Assembly: GCA_037954325.1 (NCBI GenBank)
Contig: JBBMNZ010000015.1
Coordinates: 13,992,501-14,056,500, forward strand
DNA length: 64,000 nt
Direction of reading: 5' to 3'
From: Fistularia commersonii
Taxonomy: Eukaryota > Chordata > Actinopteri > Syngnathiformes > Fistulariidae
A program made the position numbers and the translations under genes. The stretch's first letter is position 1; each line of letters starts with the position of its first letter. Shown here piece after piece: positions 57,805-64,000 of this stretch. The notes under the pieces are model-generated. The model was not told where the DNA came from. It was given only the letters and a program-made list of their open reading frames with translations, and ran no database searches.

Positions 57805-58712
57805 AAGCAATGTCCGGGGTCATCCTGCCTCACAGACGCTGTGTTTTGGTGCACGAGATGGACTTGAACCCCCGCGTGGCCGAGTTGGACGCGCAGTGTC
57901 TTCTACATGCAAACAGGAAAAAGTAATATATCGTGTTGTTATAATCTGAGAGGCTGAAGGCAGAATTTCAGTCTCCCAAGATAAACCCCATCATAATAAA
58001 AAAGTAAAAATATTATTAAAAAAAATGCCGGTGAATTTGCAATGAATAAGTTCCAACAAGTCACTCTGAATAAGTCCAAACATTTAAATCAAATCGAGCG
58101 AGAAATTGGAAAAGGTGGTGAAAACTTTTATCGTGAAAAAAAAAAATTGAAAAGTAACAGAAAAGGCATCTTTAAAATGTAACTTTAATACTTTGAGGTT
58201 GTGACGTGACCATGACATTAGCAGGACAAGACAAAGACTTAAACAATTTATTTTATGATAAAATCACGTTTTGAAGATAAGATTCTATTTCATATTAAAT
58301 TATGTCACTACATTGCTTTCAGATATTTTGCATTCAAGCGAAGAGATGAAATTTAACTTTTGCTCATGAATTTTACACCAAAACACCCAATTTCACAAGT
58401 TGCCTGCAGGGGGACCATGACGGAGCTCAGAACCTCCAAACACGCGTTGCCCCAAAACCCCCAAGAAGATTTGTTCTGACGCTGACCCCGACAGCGAAGC
58501 ACGAGTCCGGTGTTATTGCATCCATCTATGATGTAAACGGCGTATCCATTACAAGAGTGCTGGAGCCGATCCCAGCAGACGCTGGGCCAGAGCCGCCGAG
58601 GCGGCCAACTCTTTTATTGTGAATAAATCCCCTGTACTTATCAACAATGACATCATGTATCCAAATGCAGCATCCACTGCTCTGAAACAGCAAATTACTC
58701 CATGTTTCTCCA

Positions 58713-59040
58713 TTGCCAGCTTGATCTGGCCTGAATTATTCTTATTATCACAATATTTATTTATTTACTTGAAATATTGCCTGCTTGATTTAGCCTGAAT
58801 TTATTTAATTTGCCAGCTTGCTCTGGCCTGAATTCATTACTTTTATTATTATTTAATACATTCATCTTCAATTTTGCCTGGTGACTCAAGCCTAAAATGT
58901 ATTATTATTTTTTGTCAACTTGCTTTGGCCTGATTTTATAATTATTATTATTATCAACATTATTGTTATTATCATTATCATATGCATTTATTTATTTTAA
59001 ATTTTAGACACCTTGCTCTGGACGGAATTTATTATTTAGT
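58713..59040 (+). repeat. degenerate tandem array of a TTGCCAGCTTGCTCTGGCCTG motif (about 32-bp period)
   Basis: Six diverged copies start near 58713, 58777, 58810, 58874, 58912 and 59004. The core reads ttgccagcttgctctggcc and then tgaatt, and is followed by AT-rich TTATT spacers. The spacings are 64, 33, 64, 38 and 92 bases, close to multiples of about 32. Confidence 0.65.
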
Positions 59041-60021
59041 TTGTTGTATTCATTTTTCTTTTATCACATTAACACCAATAAATAAAAAAAAAAAGATTGA
59101 TTGATCTTTAATTTCTCAAATCCCAAGCCTTCTTTCCTCTTCCAATGTGTTTGGAAGCGTGTTTTCAAAATACACCTCCATTTTAACAAGTTGATTTCCG
59201 GTCTGGTTCACCTCCAGAGGAGCCGCGGTCAGACTCGGACGGACAGAGGATGCCGGTGAAATCTTGCGACCTCATGAAGGAAAGATAGAGGACAGGATCA
59301 ACCAATGCATGCTGTCTCCATGACAACAAGCATTGTCCGCATCCCACTCTCACTGGCGAGGTATTTCTTTGCACAACTTCGCATGGTTCCTTTTTGCAAC
59401 TGCCAAAAACTTGAAGTTGGGGCTAAAGTGGCAGGATGTAGGTGGTCAAAGGTCCCGGGGATGGAAGGAAAACACTTTTCAAGGCAAATATCTCAAATTC
59501 ACCTTCTTATTCCGACTGAACTTCACACAAATGTTTCACGGCGTTGAATAATAAGGCGGTGACATTTCATCCGTGTCGGATCAACGGTCGTCTCCAGTGT
59601 TATCACAAAGGCCTCCGAGTACTTCCATGGCTTTTCTTCCAACTTCATCTCCACGACACTCCAGAGAATAATGACTTTGCCAGACGTGAATATTCGACCC
59701 ATTTTTTATCAAGTTTCAAGTGTCTTTTTTTTTCTTTGTAAATGTAAAGAGATTTTCATTATGTGATTATTAACACTCTGTACCAATTAAGTCTGTAGAT
59801 GATTGTAAGTAGCTATCTGGAAACCTAATATCGTCCAAAATCTGAAATTCTCCCTCAAATATGCAGCTTCACTGACAGCTCTAATGAACACGTTCTTGAT
59901 AAAAACAAGCATCCACTAATATGTTATTATTTGATACTTGACTTTTGTGAAGAATTATAATAATAATAAAAAGTAATAATACAATAGTGACTATTATTGA
60001 GCTTCTAATGATGAAATCCAC

Positions 60022-60022
<1 letters not shown>

Positions 60023-60057
<35 letters not shown>
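60023..60057 (+). repeat. (AAT)n microsatellite
   Basis: About 12 AAT units in the intergenic region. Confidence 0.95.
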
Positions 60058-62485
60058 CATCAATATAAGTAGTGAAACACCTGTGTAGCATTCAAGTCAA
60101 ACATTGATTTTTTAACAGGATTTCTCAAAATAATAATAACAATTATTGTTATAAATATAAGTCAGCCGTATAATGTGAGAAGTTAAACTCAATCATATGG
60201 CGGTTATAATAGCCAAAACAAAAAACGTAAATATCTGCAATATTGATACAGAAAATAAATGTTTTAGCAAGTGTGTGATGAACTCAGCAATTCAGAGTCA
60301 CGTATCCTTTGACACACACGGCTGAAAGTCACACACTTTGTCCCCCGCTGGTTGGGATGATGATGTAGTGGGGAGGTGAGATTTAGTGGGAGTCTTTGAT
60401 GCTCCTCTGGATTATAGAAGAAAGCTCGACACCTCAGCATACAAAGAGCTGAACGGCCTGGAAACATAATCTCTTAAGACCTTTTGCCTTTCGTCTGAAC
60501 GCCGGCGCAGAAACTAGTGACTGGATCGCACCTGCGTCACACACTCCGGTCTATATTCTCGCATCCAGGTGTTTTTCCACCATGTGCCGCTCAGAATAAA
60601 TGCAAATGCATCCAACGGTTGAAATTCTGAAACCGGGACACGGCGAAGACACTGCTTTATTTTTCATGTCTGATCAAAATAACTGCCTCCTAAGGGCGCT
60701 CGCTGTCTGCCTCTGTATTCTTACAAAATGTCTGTGGAGAGAAAGAATAAAAAGAAAGTGGGGAGATTTGTGTGGAAAGGATCCAGGGGATTAAGCCTGA
60801 GACGCCCAGAAGACAAGTAGAAACATAAGATTTAAGAGGCATCAGCGATGTGAGTTTGTGAAGCGGCGGCGATGCAGCTCGCCGCTCTCAGTTGTCCTCA
60901 GATGTCCACCCGGCGGTCCGGGGGCCGACACGCACGCCCCGTTACATCAGCCGCTGGAAACCGTCCGTTAAACACCATCTGCCCCTTTAGTGCAAATACA
61001 TCCCGGAGGTTTGTCTCTATGCTGAGCGGGCAGAGCCGAACCCCCGTTCACACCGACGGCTCCCATAATTGGGCCGGAACAGCTCACCGGACTGTAGAAG
61101 GTCCGGGGTCACAGGCCGGATTACCAGGGTTTGACTTTCGCTGGATGTATCGCCATGGCAACGTGCCGCAACCCTCGCCCCTGGCTCTTCTTCTGGATCA
61201 AGGCTCGGAAACCCGAGTGCAGACACGGCGGAGCGGCCAACGGTTACAAATTCTTTGGCGAACACTTCAGAGCCCTCGTTTAACCCGGCCGGGATGTCGG
61301 GAGGAGCCGCCGGGCGGGAGAGCGGAAACCGAGTGGCCGATCTCGTCTCCGGATCGTCGGGTTGTGTTTAATGATTTTTCTTTTTTTTTTTTTCTTTCAA
61401 TTGCACTTTGTGTTTGCCGGCGATTTTCCAGCTACAAAACCAATTTTTCTTATAAATGCAGTCTTTGGAGAACGGGGACAGATGGAGGCAGCAGGGCGGC
61501 CTAAGCTCCTGCACCGTCCTGACAGAGGTTCTATAGAGGGTTCAATACATCCAAGAAAGATTGAAATATTTAAGGCTGAGCTTATAGAAGATGCTAGACT
61601 CGAAATGTTCCAGCGGCTCACAGAAAGCTGATATTTGGAGTCGTGCCTTGAAGCGCGCCCTATCAGATACTACATTTTTTACAATACTTAATCTTGTCAT
61701 ATAATCTATTATATTTAGGGAGGCCTGCAGTCCCGAGACCCTGAGAATGGACATTATAATCAAACAAATTTCTGTATGTTTTATTTTAAAACTATATGTC
61801 AGATAAAAATCTTTTAAAATCCACTTAGATGGGAATATTAAACAATTAACACCCAGTGTTTATTGATTTTACTGTCCGGATATTTTAAATGTGTGTGCGT
61901 GTTTCTGCGGTAGTCAAGGGTAGAGTTATCTCACAGCAGAGAGCACAGAGTTTGCATTTGGGCGGTGATGTGTTCAGTTTGCCTTCCTTAATTAAAGTTG
62001 TTCAATGCGCTTCTTCCACAAAAAAAAAGGTACATCTAAAAACACAACTGTGCAAAACAATCAATGTGCACAAGTGAGACGTAATTAAAGAAGTGAATGG
62101 AGCTGTCAAGCTTGCAGCACAGACCCACAGCAGGTGCACATTCAACCATTTTAAAGGAAGCAGAAAACACTGCAGCGTGGTTAAAATATACTACTTTTGA
62201 TTTTTACTATATCTTTCTCTCATACTATATAAAATTATATATATGTACATACATACATATATATAGGTATACACACATGTTACATAAACATGGATTTCAT
62301 TGCAGCAGTAAACCTTCAGTTTTGTGAGTCAGAACTGAGTAGATATACTGTATATACATATATATAAATGTGTACAATTTTTTCACGACAATATCATTTA
62401 ATGCATCCTTGCACTGTTTGATTCGCTCTCAGGGGATTGGAATGAAGACAGAGACTGGCGGCTCAATCTGTTTTCCAGGCTACAC

Positions 62486-62491
62486 TTTATT
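62486..62491 (-). promoter_or_regulatory. minus-strand poly(A) signal AATAAA (second of two)
   Basis: The plus strand reads cactttattgtc, giving ACAATAAAGTG on the minus strand. Two close signals suggest alternative cleavage of the same 3' end. Confidence 0.5.
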
Positions 62492-62517
62492 GTCAACAAC
62501 AGTACAAAACAAAAGTG

Positions 62518-62523
62518 TTTATT
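62518..62523 (-). promoter_or_regulatory. minus-strand poly(A) signal AATAAA (first of two)
   Basis: The plus strand reads tttatt here, in gtgtttatttacaac, which is AATAAA on the minus strand. The second signal follows at 62486-62491. Cleavage would fall at about 62465-62500. Confidence 0.5.
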
Positions 62524-64000
62524 TACAACACTACTATGGCCTTCTCATTGTACCCTCTTTGGTTTCACTGCTGACCTGATTGCGTGAAAGAAACAGGCAT
62601 GAGATCACAAAGGAAGAGGTGCTTCAACATTTTGACCGGCTGCTTTATAGGCAGCATCCCATAATATGATGACGCCGTTGTCACTACTGTTGTTTTTCGG
62701 GGGTGGGAGAGGGGGGGGGAAAAAAAAAAAAAAAAAAAAAGTAAAAGAAAGGAATGTATTCTTGTTGATATAAATTCAAAATTACAAAATGATCCAAAGC
62801 TCAACCTGGGTGGACAACCGCCCTTTTCTCCCCTTTGCCTTTATTCCAATCAAACGACCAAAGAAAACATGGCAATATTGAAATATTTCAACATAAACAG
62901 AGCAACAATCGAGTCCTTGACAACGTCCTGGGGTCGTCGCTGAAGCCGACGGGCTCGATTTGAATTCTGCTTCATTTCTAACAAGAAATCCCAACGGGTG
63001 TGACTGATCTGAGGTGGAGGCGAAACAGCAAAATTGGAATTCCCGATTTTCTCTTTCGGACTCTTGTCAGTCTATGCGTTTGAAAGGAGTGTGTTTGAGT
63101 AAATGTGAACCACATAAACCCACTCCGTGTGTGGTGTCAAGTTATAGAAATATCTTTAAACGCCTATAAAAAAGGAAATCATCTTGTCTTATCTTTCTGT
63201 GCGTCCACGTCAGCTCAGTGGCACGGCGTCGGACTCCTCGCGCTCAAAACGTCTCCGGCTGAAGTGCCTCCTAAAGGTTGAGGGAAAAGGCCTTCCGGTA
63301 TTGTTCCTCATCGGAAGGATGCGTGCGGATGATGAAACCTTTGCTGTAAAGTCCATGAGTGTCATCACAAGTGTCACGTACTGCGCTCGAATAACACTTT
63401 CAGGGGGGGGGGGGAAGTAACCCTCAGACTGCCTATTAGATTCACAACTTAAAAATACTGCCTATTTTCCTTTCGCTGATATGTGTTAAGATGAGTGAAG
63501 CACGTTGTTAGAAAAAAAACAAAAAAACAAAAAAACAAAACACGTCCACGAAATCAGTCTCCGGTGTTCGCCTCTGCTGTTAGTCCCGACTTCCGGATGC
63601 TTTCAAAGACATTCAAAGGGTGGATCTTCATCGGTAAGTTGACGTTGTTTACATTCAAAAACACTTGCTGACACATGAAAAATTACACATCGGGTTTTGA
63701 GGGGAAAGAAAGAAAAAAAAAAAACAAGTCAGTTATCTCTTGTTACTTTTGAGTTGCTGCTGCGCTGTTGCATTGTGGGATGAAGCAGAGCGGGCGGCTT
63801 CGAACTCCGCCATCTTTGTGTACTTCGGTGCGCCTGCCGCCGTCTTCACTTTGGCTTATCCTTCAAACCACAGAGCTACAAAGAACATCATGAGAACACG
63901 ACAAGAGAATGAGCGCGGACGCCGTTCATCCGATTCACTGCCCGCCGCCGCCCCGCTGCACGGCACCTCCCCGACAGTATCGGAACAATCAATGTGCATG

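Larger units (their letters stand above)
57500..62464. other. intergenic region between cblb and a converging minus-strand gene
   Basis: It contains a GT microsatellite (57774-57803), a degenerate tandem array (58713-59040), an AAT microsatellite (60023-60057) and a CpG-rich block (about 60860-61360). No gene is recognised. Confidence 0.6.
62465..63875 (-). other. 3' terminal region of a minus-strand gene, possibly alcam
   Basis: Read on the minus strand, two AATAAA signals lie 32 bases apart (62518-62523 and 62486-62491), as at a gene's 3' end. Further upstream on that strand, ttctttgtag at about 63876-63885 resembles a splice acceptor, which would make 63875 downward a last exon. None of the three frames from it gives a protein I recognise. 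ALCAM is the expected neighbour because it converges with CBLB in mammals. The identity is inference from gene order only. Confidence 0.4.

Noticed and set aside
60872..61504. 210-codon open frame treated as a new gene
   Set aside because: It has no recognisable domain, includes a Phe run from a T-tract, and overlaps an equally open minus-strand frame (61017-61265). High GC content alone lengthens frames. It is kept only as a low-interest finding.
63690..63875. alcam cytoplasmic tail on the minus strand
   Set aside because: The frames after the acceptor-like site stop within ten codons and do not resemble a known alcam tail, so no CDS is called.

Overview
The window is eukaryotic nuclear DNA, most likely from a teleost fish. 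It holds the 3' two thirds of one spliced plus-strand gene, cblb (Cbl-b E3 ubiquitin ligase). Sixteen coding exons lie between 9741 and 54217. All fifteen introns between them are GT-AG, the phases match at every junction, and no stop or frameshift interrupts the 834 codons. The fish assignment rests on the repeats: diverged tRNA-derived SINE copies of the type common in teleosts, RTE-like LINE tails, a Tc1/mariner-type MITE, and very many CA/GT, ATCC and TCTG microsatellites. I cannot name the species.

Layout. 1-9740 is intron (or 5' region) before the first visible exon. The start codon and about the first 140 residues lie outside the window. 9741-36416 carries the tyrosine-kinase-binding (TKB) domain on five small exons separated by introns of up to 9 kb: end of the four-helix bundle, EF hand, variant SH2. 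36889-37020 and 41983-42183 carry the linker helix and the C3HC4 RING finger. 42311-52581 carries the proline-rich, phosphotyrosine and serine-rich tail on small GC-rich exons. 53964-54217 carries the UBA domain and stop codon. 54218 to about 57490 is probably the 3' UTR. 57500-62460 is intergenic. From about 62465 to the right edge there is probably the 3' end of a gene on the minus strand, shown by two minus-strand poly(A) signals. In tetrapods ALCAM lies tail to tail with CBLB, so alcam is the leading candidate, but no alcam protein could be read.

Function. The TKB domain recognises phosphotyrosine on activated kinases and adaptors. The linker and RING recruit an E2 enzyme and transfer ubiquitin. 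The proline-rich tail docks SH3 proteins, phosphorylated tyrosines in the tail dock SH2 adaptors, and the UBA binds ubiquitin. The key residues I could check are intact, so this should be a working ligase.

I found no previously undescribed system. The most informative non-coding structures are an intact hAT-like insertion with an 8-bp target-site duplication (49156-49886), a complete Tc1-type MITE (50193-50546) with a truncated relative at 19893-20115, and a degenerate tandem array with about 32-bp periodicity downstream of cblb (58713-59040).
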